DNA from: MH13 sp042140245
GTDB taxonomy: Bacteria > Pseudomonadota > Alphaproteobacteria > Rhizobiales > MH13
Assembly (NCBI RefSeq): GCF_042140245.1
Contig: NZ_CP159483.1
Location: 3,796,281-3,860,280 of the forward strand
Length of the DNA stretch: 64,000 bases
Reading direction: 5' to 3'
The notes below the pieces were generated by a model, which was not told the DNA's origin, ran no database searches, and saw only the letters and a program-made list of their open reading frames with translations. Both the position numbers and the translations under genes were made by a program. This document shows, piece by piece, positions 16,811 to 24,318 of this stretch. Numbering within the stretch: position 1 is the stretch's first letter; each line of letters opens with the position of its first letter.

Positions 16811-16905
16811 AATGGCGAATTGAACGATCAGACTTAAAGGCAATGAATAAGGTTCGAGCAGGCATATCCGCCCAATGAGATATGCAGCATAGGAGGAACG
16901 GACCC

Positions 16906-18171
16906 GTGGCAACCACCCAAACTCCCCATTGCTATGAAGCGTTGACTGTCGAAACGCTTCCAACACGTCTTATCGGTGTTGCCGATCTGGCTGCTCGCGT
17001 GGGCAACGACCCTGCAAGCTGGTCGGTCCAAGAAGTGGGTGATGGCAATTTGAACCTGGTGTTCATCGTCACAGGGCCATCTGGCCGTGTGGTGGTGAAG
17101 CAAGCCCTGCCCTATGTTCGGCTAGTCGGTGACAGTTGGCCGCTACCCCTGAAGCGAGCCTTTTTTGAGTACCATGCACTGACGCGGCAAGCCGCACGCG
17201 ACCCTGGCATGGTGCCCGACATCTACCATTTCGATGAAGCCCAGGCACTGATCGTGATGGAGTATCTTTCGCCGCACATCATTTTGCGTGGCAAGCTGAT
17301 CAAAGGCGAACGCGTGGAAGGCTTAGGCAAGGCGCTGGGCCTCTTTTGCGCCCGCACCGCATTCCAGGGCTCTGATCTTGCGATGAACGCAGGCGAGAAG
17401 AAGGCTGACACGGCCCTGTTCTCGGGCAATGTGGAGCTGTGCGACATCACCGAGCAATTGGTGTTTACCGACAGCTACTATGATGCTGAGCGCAACCATC
17501 ACACGCCAGAGCTTCAGCCCGTCGTTGATGAGCTACGGGCCGATCCCGCATTGAAAGCTGCCGCGCAATACATGCTGATGCGCTTCACCTCCGGTGGCGA
17601 AACACTGATGCATGGAGACCTGCATACCGGCTCGGTGATGTGCACAGACACCGACACCAAGGTCATCGATCCGGAGTTCGCGTTTTACGGTCCGCTCGGC
17701 TTCGACCTTGGCATGCTGATCGCGAATTATCTGATGGCCTATTTCAGCCAGCCTGCGCACCGATCTGCCGATGAACTGGAGGGCTATCAGGACTGGCTGC
17801 TTGATGTCACGCGTGAGACCAGCACAACCTTCCACGCTGAGTTTGTTCGCCTCTGGGCCAGTGAGCGAACGGGCATTCTTTATCCTCCGGCGCTTTGGGA
17901 AGATCAGGGTCAGTCTTCGGATGGCGCGCGCGACGCCTTGCTCAACCACATTTGGAACGACGCAATGGGCTTCTGTGGTGTGGAACTTCACAGGCGCATC
18001 CTGACGCTGGCTCACAATGCTGATTTCGAAACCATTGAGGACACCGCAGCGCGCGCGAAGCTGGAGGCGCGCAGCTTGGACATGGGACGCACCATACTGC
18101 TCGCCCGCCCCTCAAACACTGACGATTTGATCGCGCTGGCGCGGGCAACGAACGCAAAGGATTTGCTATGA
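16906..18171 (+). CDS. mtnK: 5-methylthioribose kinase, MtnK
   Basis: 421 residues, the normal family length. It has the aminoglycoside-phosphotransferase-like kinase fold: nucleotide-binding VGDGNLNLVFIV near the start, catalytic HGDLHTGSVM near residue 240 and the metal-binding DPEFAFYGPLGFD about 20 residues on. These two motifs are diagnostic of MtnK, which phosphorylates C1 of 5-methylthioribose with ATP; homologues also accept 5-deoxyribose. GTG 16906 is chosen because AGGAGG lies 9 bases upstream; the in-frame ATG at 16882 comes before that site. The stop overlaps mtnA (ATGA). It is the first gene of the rightward unit. Confidence 0.88.
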   Translation: MATTQTPHCYEALTVETLPTRLIGVADLAARVGNDPASWSVQEVGDGNLNLVFIVTGPSGRVVVKQALPYVRLVGDSWPLPLKRAFFEYHALTRQAARDPGMVPDIYHFDEAQALIVMEYLSPHIILRGKLIKGERVEGLGKALGLFCARTAFQGSDLAMNAGEKKADTALFSGNVELCDITEQLVFTDSYYDAERNHHTPELQPVVDELRADPALKAAAQYMLMRFTSGGETLMHGDLHTGSVMCTDTDTKVIDPEFAFYGPLGFDLGMLIANYLMAYFSQPAHRSADELEGYQDWLLDVTRETSTTFHAEFVRLWASERTGILYPPALWEDQGQSSDGARDALLNHIWNDAMGFCGVELHRRILTLAHNADFETIEDTAARAKLEARSLDMGRTILLARPSNTDDLIALARATNAKDLL

Positions 18172-19265
18172 AAGTCGATGGCACGCATTACCGCTCCATC
18201 TGGTATGACACGGGCACTGATGAGGTGCGCATCATAGACCAGCGCTGGTTGCCGCACGCGTTCAAGATCGTCACGCTGAAGAGCTTGGAAAGCTTTGCGA
18301 CCGCCATCCGCGACATGTGGGTACGTGGCGCACCGCTGATCGGAGCGACTGCCGCTTACGGCATGGCCGAAGAGATGCGCCGTGACCCATCCGATGCAGC
18401 GCTGAACATGGCTTGGGATGTGCTCCACGATACGCGTCCTACAGCGATCAATCTGAAATGGGCGCTGGACCGGTGCCGCACATATCTGCAACCGCTGGCT
18501 CCGGCCAATCGCGCTGATGCTGCGATGAAGCTTGCGCACGAAATCGCTGACGAAGATGTTGAGATCAACCGGATGATCGGCATCCACGGGCTGGAGATCA
18601 TCAAACAGATTGCTGCCAAGAAACCTGCTGGCGAACCTGTGCGGTTGCTCACCCATTGCAATGCCGGTTGGCTTGCGACCGTCGACTGGGGCACCGCGAC
18701 CAGCCCAATGTATCACGCGGCCAATGCTGGCCTGCCGATCCATGTTTGGGTGGATGAGACGCGCCCGCGCAACCAAGGCGCGCTGACCGCCTGGGAGGTG
18801 GGCAGCCACGGCATCAACCACGCCTACATTACTGACAATGCCGGTGGCCACCTGATGCAGCACGGCATGGTTGATATGGTGATCACGGGGACGGACCGCA
18901 CCACTGCGCGTGGCGACGTCTGCAACAAGATCGGCACCTATCTCAAAGCGCTTGCCGCCCATGACAATGGCGTGCCGTTCTATGTCGCGCTGCCTTCCCC
19001 CACCATCGATTGGACGGTGCAGGATGGGGTGAAAGAAATTCCCATCGAAGAGCGCCCCGGGCGCGAGGTTTCGCACATTCAAGGCGTGTTGGCAGATGGG
19101 TCGATTGGCGAAGCGCAGGTTTCTCCCGATGGGTCGCCGCTCGGCAACCCTGCCTTCGATGTGACCCCAGCTCGCCTTGTCACCGGTCTCATCACCGAGC
19201 GCGGCGTATGCAAGGCCTCGCCTGAAGGCTTGGCGACACTTTTTCCTGAACGCGCGGCGGCTTAG
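18168..19265 (+). CDS. mtnA: 5-methylthioribose-1-phosphate isomerase, MtnA
   Basis: 365 residues of the eIF2B-like isomerase family. VRGAPLIGATAAYG is at 52-65, the catalytic cysteine is C164 in LTHCNAGWLA and the catalytic aspartate is D243 in GTDRTTARGDVCNKIGTY; these match the Cys/Asp pair of Bacillus MtnA. It turns the aldose 1-phosphate made by MtnK into the ketose 1-phosphate (5-methylthioribulose or 5-deoxyribulose 1-phosphate). Translation is coupled to mtnK by a 4-base overlap. No mtnB, mtnC or mtnD of the classical methionine salvage pathway is in the window, so the product is probably taken by the aldolase or the RLP. Confidence 0.9.
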   Translation: MKVDGTHYRSIWYDTGTDEVRIIDQRWLPHAFKIVTLKSLESFATAIRDMWVRGAPLIGATAAYGMAEEMRRDPSDAALNMAWDVLHDTRPTAINLKWALDRCRTYLQPLAPANRADAAMKLAHEIADEDVEINRMIGIHGLEIIKQIAAKKPAGEPVRLLTHCNAGWLATVDWGTATSPMYHAANAGLPIHVWVDETRPRNQGALTAWEVGSHGINHAYITDNAGGHLMQHGMVDMVITGTDRTTARGDVCNKIGTYLKALAAHDNGVPFYVALPSPTIDWTVQDGVKEIPIEERPGREVSHIQGVLADGSIGEAQVSPDGSPLGNPAFDVTPARLVTGLITERGVCKASPEGLATLFPERAAA

Positions 19266-19270
19266 ACGAT

Positions 19271-21304
19271 ATGATTGAGAACCGTTGGAGTGATGCGGAC
19301 GCCCAAACATGGGTTGACGAGTTGGGACCGGACGCAAGCGAAGCCGACAAAGTGTTGGCGCATCGTGTCTACACAAGCCGGATCATTGGCCAGAACCCTG
19401 ATCTTGTGATGCACGGCGGGGGCAACACCTCGGTGAAGGTGACCCGACCCGATCTATTTGGTGAACCGCAACGCGTTCTGCATGTGAAGGGTTCAGGCTG
19501 GGATCTGGACACCATCCAGGCGCCTGGTCTGCCAGGCGTTCGTCTTGATCCGCTTCTGGCGCTGCGGGCATTGCCTGCTTTGTCGGACGAAGAGATGGTG
19601 AATGTTCAACGGCAGAACCTTCTGGATTCCACCGCACCGAACCCCTCTGTGGAAACGTTGCTCCACGCGTTCTTGCCGCACACTTTTGTCGATCACACCC
19701 ATGCCACGCCGTTTCTGGTGCTCGCCAACATGCCGAATGCCGAAGACGTGGCTCGGCAGATTTTTGGCGGTCGGCTGGGTATTGTGCCCTACATCATGCC
19801 AGGCTTTGCTTTGGCCAAGGCTGCGGCAGAAGTCTACGATGCCAATCCTGATGTTGAGGGCCTGCTGCTTTTGAAGCATGGGCACTTCGCTTTCGGGCCA
19901 GATGCCAAGTCCAGCTATGATCTGATCGTCTCGCACACCAATGAGGTGGCCGATTTCCTTAAAATGCAGGAGACGACATCACTTCAGGTGCGTTTACCAG
20001 CCCAGGCTCCCGATGGGTTGGCGCGGTTGCGCGGTGCTTTGGCACCGGGCGATCGCGACGCCGCCATGCCAGTTCTGGCGCTGCGCAACGGGCCGGATGT
20101 TATGGCGTTCTTTGAGCGCAATGATACCGCTGATTTGGCGACACGCGGTGTTGGCTCACCCGATCACGTGATCCGTACCAAAGCCAAACCGCTGGTGCTG
20201 ACGACCGACGATCTTGGCTCGCAAGACGCGATCACAGCAAAAATCGATGCCTTTAAGGCTGATTATGAGGCCTATTTCACGCGGCAGAATGCGCGCGTTG
20301 GCAAAGACCGAACCATGCTTTCCCCCAGCCCCAATCTGGTGTGGGCGGAAGGTTTTGGCTTGATCGGCGTCGGATCATCGGACAAAGCGGCTCAAGTGGC
20401 CGCCGACCTTGGTGAGCAGAATTTGCGCGTGCGCGCTGTTGGCGAAGATGCAGGTGGCTTCCGCCCCATCGAAGAGAACGATCTTTTCGACATGGAGTAT
20501 TGGTCGCTGGAGCAGGCCAAGCTTGGCAAGGGCAAACCGGCCGCCTTTGCCAGCCGCGTGGTGATGGTAACGGGCGGCGGCGGAGCGATTGGGCACGCGA
20601 TTGCAAAGGCGTTTGCTGCCTTGGGTGCAAGCGTCTTTCTGGTGGATCGCGACAAAGATCAACTGGCAACAGCCCTCGAGAGCTTAGGCGGCAACCATGA
20701 TGGCCTTGCCCTTGATGTGACCGACCCGGATGCTGCCGAGCAGGCGATGGATCAGGTGACGCAGCGGTTTGGCGGGCTCGATATTTTGGTGTCCAATGCC
20801 GGTGCTGCAATGAGTGGTGCCTTGGTCGATCTTTCCGATGAGCAGTTGCGAGCAGCCTTTGAGCTCAATTTCTTCTCCCATCAGCGCTTCGCCAAGGAAG
20901 CGGCCGCCTTGTTTGCGCGCCAAGGCCGTGGCGGGCAAATGCTTTTCAACATCTCCAAGCAGGCTGTGAACCCAGGCAAGAACTTCGGTGCTTATGGCAT
21001 GCCCAAAGCAACGACCTTCTTCCTGATGCGTCAGCTTGCTCTTGAGCTTGGAGATCAAGGCGTGCGGGTGAACGGCGTCAACGCTGATCGCATCCGCTCC
21101 GGTCTTCTAACGGATGATTTCATCGCTGAGCGGGCCAAAGCGCGCGGCACCGATGAAGCCTCTTACATGGCGGGTAATCTGTTGAAGCGCGAAGTGGAGG
21201 CTCATCATGTGGCCAATGCGTTTACCGCTCTTGCACGCATGGAACGCACCACCGGCCATGTGGTAACGGTCGATGGCGGCAACATCGAAGCTGCTTTGCG
21301 ATAG
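19271..21304 (+). CDS. Bifunctional class II aldolase/short-chain dehydrogenase
   Basis: 677 residues in two domains. Residues 1 to about 400 are a class II aldolase/adducin domain: GGGNTSVKV near 43, metal-binding histidines in VDHTHATPFL near 140 and LLKHGHFAFG near 203. Residues about 425-677 are an SDR: VTGGGGAIGHAIAKAF, SNAGAAMSGALV and the YGMPK active-site pair near 577. The layout is that of RhaD-type enzymes, which split a ketose 1-phosphate into dihydroxyacetone phosphate and an aldehyde that the second domain oxidises or reduces. It starts 5 bp after mtnA, so 5-methylthioribulose or 5-deoxyribulose 1-phosphate is the likely substrate. A rhamnulose role is possible but no rhamnose genes are nearby. 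Confidence 0.87.
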   Translation: MIENRWSDADAQTWVDELGPDASEADKVLAHRVYTSRIIGQNPDLVMHGGGNTSVKVTRPDLFGEPQRVLHVKGSGWDLDTIQAPGLPGVRLDPLLALRALPALSDEEMVNVQRQNLLDSTAPNPSVETLLHAFLPHTFVDHTHATPFLVLANMPNAEDVARQIFGGRLGIVPYIMPGFALAKAAAEVYDANPDVEGLLLLKHGHFAFGPDAKSSYDLIVSHTNEVADFLKMQETTSLQVRLPAQAPDGLARLRGALAPGDRDAAMPVLALRNGPDVMAFFERNDTADLATRGVGSPDHVIRTKAKPLVLTTDDLGSQDAITAKIDAFKADYEAYFTRQNARVGKDRTMLSPSPNLVWAEGFGLIGVGSSDKAAQVAADLGEQNLRVRAVGEDAGGFRPIEENDLFDMEYWSLEQAKLGKGKPAAFASRVVMVTGGGGAIGHAIAKAFAALGASVFLVDRDKDQLATALESLGGNHDGLALDVTDPDAAEQAMDQVTQRFGGLDILVSNAGAAMSGALVDLSDEQLRAAFELNFFSHQRFAKEAAALFARQGRGGQMLFNISKQAVNPGKNFGAYGMPKATTFFLMRQLALELGDQGVRVNGVNADRIRSGLLTDDFIAERAKARGTDEASYMAGNLLKREVEAHHVANAFTALARMERTTGHVVTVDGGNIEAALR

Positions 21305-21313
21305 GGTCGCCAC

Positions 21314-22279
21314 ATGCCGGAGGGGAAGACAGCCAAGGATGCCAGCCACTCCGAGGCTCAGCTCGCCCATGTGGCCATGCTCTACTATCGCGAGGGTCTG
21401 ACACAGAGCGAGATCGCCCAGCGCATCGGCCTGTCGCGCGCGACCATCGTCAACTATCTGCGGCTTGCTCGTGACCTCGGCATTGTCGACATTCGCATTC
21501 GCGGCGAAAGCTTCACCGCCTCTCCCCTCTCGCGCAAGCTGACAGAACGCTATGGCCTGACAGACTGCTACATCGCCCATAATGATGTGGAGCCGCAGCG
21601 CGACGACGGGGTGCTGGAACGGGTTGGGCAACTGGCGGCCTCTGCCATGCGTGATCTGCTGGAGCCGCGCGACAAGCTTGGCATCGCGTGGGGCCAAACA
21701 ATCCAGCATGTGGCGAACACGTTTCCCAATGGCCCCGTGCCCAATCTCACCTGCTATCAACTCATCGGGTCGATGGATTTCAACGCGCTGTTTGCGCCGG
21801 AAGCCTGCACGATTGAAATCGCCCGGCGGACACTGGCGCCGTGCCGCACGCTGCATGCGCCTGCGGTTGTGTCCTCAGTTGATCTGGCATCGCAGTTGCG
21901 CGAGGAACCGATTATTGCCCGGCAACTCAATGAGCTGGCCGACCTCACCAAAGCACTGTTCTCTGTTGGTAGCTTGAGCCACCCATTGACGCTTGTTGGC
22001 TCAGGCATGGCCACACAGGAAGAGCTCGATACCTATGTGGCGATGGGGGCCAAAGGGGTGTTTTGGGGCCATTTCATCGATAAAGATGGCAACTGGCTGG
22101 ATGGACCACTTACCGGCCGTTTGGTTGGGGCATCGCTTGACCAATTGCGGGCCATCGACATGCGCATGTTGGTCGCCTGCGGCAAAAGCAAACGCGAGGC
22201 CATAAAAGCCTCGCTTCACGGCGGATACGCAACGCACTTGGTCACCGACGAAGACACCGCATCGTGGTTGCTGCGCTAG
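21314..22279 (+). CDS. SorC-family sugar-sensing transcriptional regulator
   Basis: 321 residues. The N-terminal helix-turn-helix GLTQSEIAQRIGLSRATIVN (about 30-49) precedes a SorC-type effector domain related to sugar-phosphate isomerases, with LGIAWGQTIQHVA near 115, LFSVGSLSHP near 215, and VACGKSKREAI and HGGYATHLVTDEDTA close to the end. Regulators of this family sense phosphorylated sugars. It lies 9 bp after the aldolase-dehydrogenase, so it is in the catabolic operon and probably responds to one of its intermediates. Candidate binding sites are the inverted repeats at 16794-16809 and 12899-12910. Confidence 0.87.
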   Translation: MPEGKTAKDASHSEAQLAHVAMLYYREGLTQSEIAQRIGLSRATIVNYLRLARDLGIVDIRIRGESFTASPLSRKLTERYGLTDCYIAHNDVEPQRDDGVLERVGQLAASAMRDLLEPRDKLGIAWGQTIQHVANTFPNGPVPNLTCYQLIGSMDFNALFAPEACTIEIARRTLAPCRTLHAPAVVSSVDLASQLREEPIIARQLNELADLTKALFSVGSLSHPLTLVGSGMATQEELDTYVAMGAKGVFWGHFIDKDGNWLDGPLTGRLVGASLDQLRAIDMRMLVACGKSKREAIKASLHGGYATHLVTDEDTASWLLR

Positions 22280-22323
22280 TGCCTCTTCTTTGAAGGGTCG
22301 ACGCGGTGTAAACCGACACCATC

Positions 22324-22950
22324 ATGACACCCATACTCTACTCCTTTCGCCGCTGCCCTTACGCCATGCGGGCCCGTCTTGCCTTGCAGGTTGCGGGTAT
22401 TGACGTTGAACTGCGTGAAGTCGTGCTACGCGCCAAGCCGAAAGCCTTTTTGGATGTTTCACCCAGCGCAACGGTGCCGTGCCTGGTCACGCAGAGCGAG
22501 GTGATCGATGAAAGCTTGGATGTGATGCTTTGGGCGCTCAAGCAAAACGACCCTGAGGGTTGGCTTGCTATGCCCGATGAAGGCCATGCCTGGATTGAGC
22601 GGGCCGATGGACCGTTCAAGCAGGCGCTTGATCGCACCAAGTATGAAACGCGCTACCCTGGCACAGACCCCAACGCTGAGCGTGACAAAGCCTCGGTGTT
22701 TTTGGCCGACCTCGACGCTCAGATTGCAGGCTGGATGTTTGAGCGCGAGAGCCTTGCAGACAATGCCATCCTGCCATTTGTGCGGCAATTTGCGTTCATC
22801 GACAAAGACTGGTTTGACGCCCAGCCTTGGCCCAATCTGCAGACTTGGCTTGCCAGATTTTTGGCCTCATCGCGCTTTGAATCCATGATGGTGAAATACG
22901 CGCAATGGCAGGAGGGTGCACCGCCTGTGTTGTTTCCTTCGGAAAATTAG
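22324..22950 (+). CDS. Glutathione S-transferase family protein
   Basis: 208 residues. A thioredoxin-fold N-terminal domain starts ILYSFRRCPYAMRARLALQV; the CPYAMR motif places a cysteine at the active site, as in omega or glutaredoxin-like GSTs. SATVPCLV holds the cis-proline and EVIDESLDVMLWA the glutathione-binding Glu-Ser. A helical domain follows. It starts 45 bp after the SorC gene on the same strand and may be read from the same transcript. A link to sulfur or aldehyde chemistry of the upstream pathway is possible but speculative. Confidence 0.75.
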   Translation: MTPILYSFRRCPYAMRARLALQVAGIDVELREVVLRAKPKAFLDVSPSATVPCLVTQSEVIDESLDVMLWALKQNDPEGWLAMPDEGHAWIERADGPFKQALDRTKYETRYPGTDPNAERDKASVFLADLDAQIAGWMFERESLADNAILPFVRQFAFIDKDWFDAQPWPNLQTWLARFLASSRFESMMVKYAQWQEGAPPVLFPSEN

Positions 22951-22951
22951 G

Positions 22952-23044
22952 TCACGACTTGCCAAACGTGGCGTGGGGCTGACGAATACCATAGAGGCTC
23001 TTGCGACCGAGACGCTTGTCTTTGGTATCCGCAGTCTTCGCCAC
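22952..23044 (-). CDS. Possible 30-residue basic small protein
   Basis: A GTG-started reading frame, VAKTADTKDKRLGRK at the start and HATFGKS at the end, with a strong ribosome binding region (AGGAGGAAGG ending 9 bases before GTG). It is lysine/arginine-rich and lies wholly in the gap between the GST-like gene and the RND operon on the opposite strand. I do not recognise it. The good ribosome binding site and absence of overlap with any gene are the only evidence; conservation is untested. Confidence 0.35.
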   Translation of the reverse strand: MAKTADTKDKRLGRKSLYGIRQPHATFGKS

Positions 23045-23151
23045 TAGATTTCGCCTTCCTCCTATGATCACTCTGGCATCAACCAGGAAAAAGATGCGCT
23101 GAACCCACATGTTTTGGTTCGCGTGATCCCAACCAAAAAGCACCATCGATC

Positions 23152-24306
23152 ATGTCCCTTTCCCGCCTTTGTGCGACCCCAATTGCCGCGCTTTTGCTTG
23201 TTCTTCTGCCCACCAGCGCCGCTTTGGCGCAGGGCGGTCCATCGCTTGTTGTCACCGAACGCGTGGAAACGCGCACGCTTGCTGAAACCCGACCGGTGTT
23301 TGGCGAGGTGGTGGCCCGTCGCGACAGTGCCATCGCGGCCCGTGTGGCCGGGATCGTGGATGAAGTTGGCGTTTTGGTCGGTGATCTGGTGGAACCCGGT
23401 GACATGCTGGCCGTGCTTGACCGCCAACTTATCGGCATCGAGTTGGAACAGGCCGAGGCCGGTTTGGCCGAAGCCGAAGCTGGCATTGAGGTGGCGCAGG
23501 CACGGGTTGTGCGCACCCAGGATGTTTTCACACGCACCGACAGTCTGCGTGGCAGCGCGGCCTTTTCTGAAGGTCGTTTGGAAGACACGCGCGGCGCCTT
23601 CTCCGAAGCGCGCGGTCAATTGGCCGAAGCGCAGGCGCGCCTACTGAATGCGCAGGCTGCGCTTGAGCGTGCACGCTACAATTTTGAACGCGCTGAAATC
23701 ACAGCGCCATTCCGCGGCGTTGTGCTTTCGGTGGAGACCGATCCCGGACAGTTCATCTCGGTGGGCAACCCCGTGGTGCGCTTGCTGGATGTGACCACGC
23801 TTGAGATCGAGGCCAATGTGCCTGCGCAATACATTGCAGGCCTTTCACCTGATCTTTCTTTGAGCGGTGAAACAGAAGATGGCACGCCACTGGATCTTAC
23901 CGTGCGGGCTATTCTCCCAACAGAATTTGCGAGCACGCGCACGCGGCCCGTTCGTTTTGTGGCCGATCTGCAATCCCTCACACGGCGCGTGGCCGTTGGC
24001 CAATCGATCACCGTCTCTGTGCCAACCGATGCGCCACGCGATGCGTTGTCGGTGCCAAAAGACGCTCTGACGCAAAGTGCCAGTGGTTGGTCTGTGTTTG
24101 TCGATGAGGAAGGCGTTGCAACGCCTCGCACCGTTCAGGTGGGCGTTGCTATGGGTGACCGTTTTGAAGTGTTGGGTGGCCTCAACGAGGGAGATTTTGT
24201 CGTGGTGCGCGGCAATGAGCGGTTGTTCCCTGGCCAGCCGATCCAAGCGGCCAATGCCGATACCGCCCAGTCCGGCAGCCCGTCTGACACACCATCAGAA
24301 AACTAG
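23152..24306 (+). CDS. RND efflux periplasmic adaptor (membrane fusion protein)
   Basis: 384 residues with a signal sequence of about 24 residues ending SAALAQGG. The first lipoyl half-motif is ARVAGIVDEVGVLVGDLVEPG, then an alpha-helical hairpin rich in Ala/Glu (about 100-170, EQAEAGLAEAEAGIEVAQA), the second lipoyl half with ITAPFRGVV, and a beta-barrel and membrane-proximal domain with ALSVPKDAL and GDRFEVLGGLNEGDFVVVRG. It links an inner-membrane RND pump to an outer-membrane channel; no TolC-like gene is near. It ends 12 bp before the pump gene. No convincing ribosome binding site is seen before ATG 23152. Confidence 0.88.
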   Translation: MSLSRLCATPIAALLLVLLPTSAALAQGGPSLVVTERVETRTLAETRPVFGEVVARRDSAIAARVAGIVDEVGVLVGDLVEPGDMLAVLDRQLIGIELEQAEAGLAEAEAGIEVAQARVVRTQDVFTRTDSLRGSAAFSEGRLEDTRGAFSEARGQLAEAQARLLNAQAALERARYNFERAEITAPFRGVVLSVETDPGQFISVGNPVVRLLDVTTLEIEANVPAQYIAGLSPDLSLSGETEDGTPLDLTVRAILPTEFASTRTRPVRFVADLQSLTRRVAVGQSITVSVPTDAPRDALSVPKDALTQSASGWSVFVDEEGVATPRTVQVGVAMGDRFEVLGGLNEGDFVVVRGNERLFPGQPIQAANADTAQSGSPSDTPSEN

Positions 24307-24318
24307 GGAACGCGCGTT

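Noticed and set aside
18012..19376. A 454-codon open frame on the minus strand antisense to mtnA
   Set aside because: It lies opposite a gene with clear catalytic motifs, its translation has no recognisable domain, and long antisense frames are expected in high-GC DNA with strong third-position bias.
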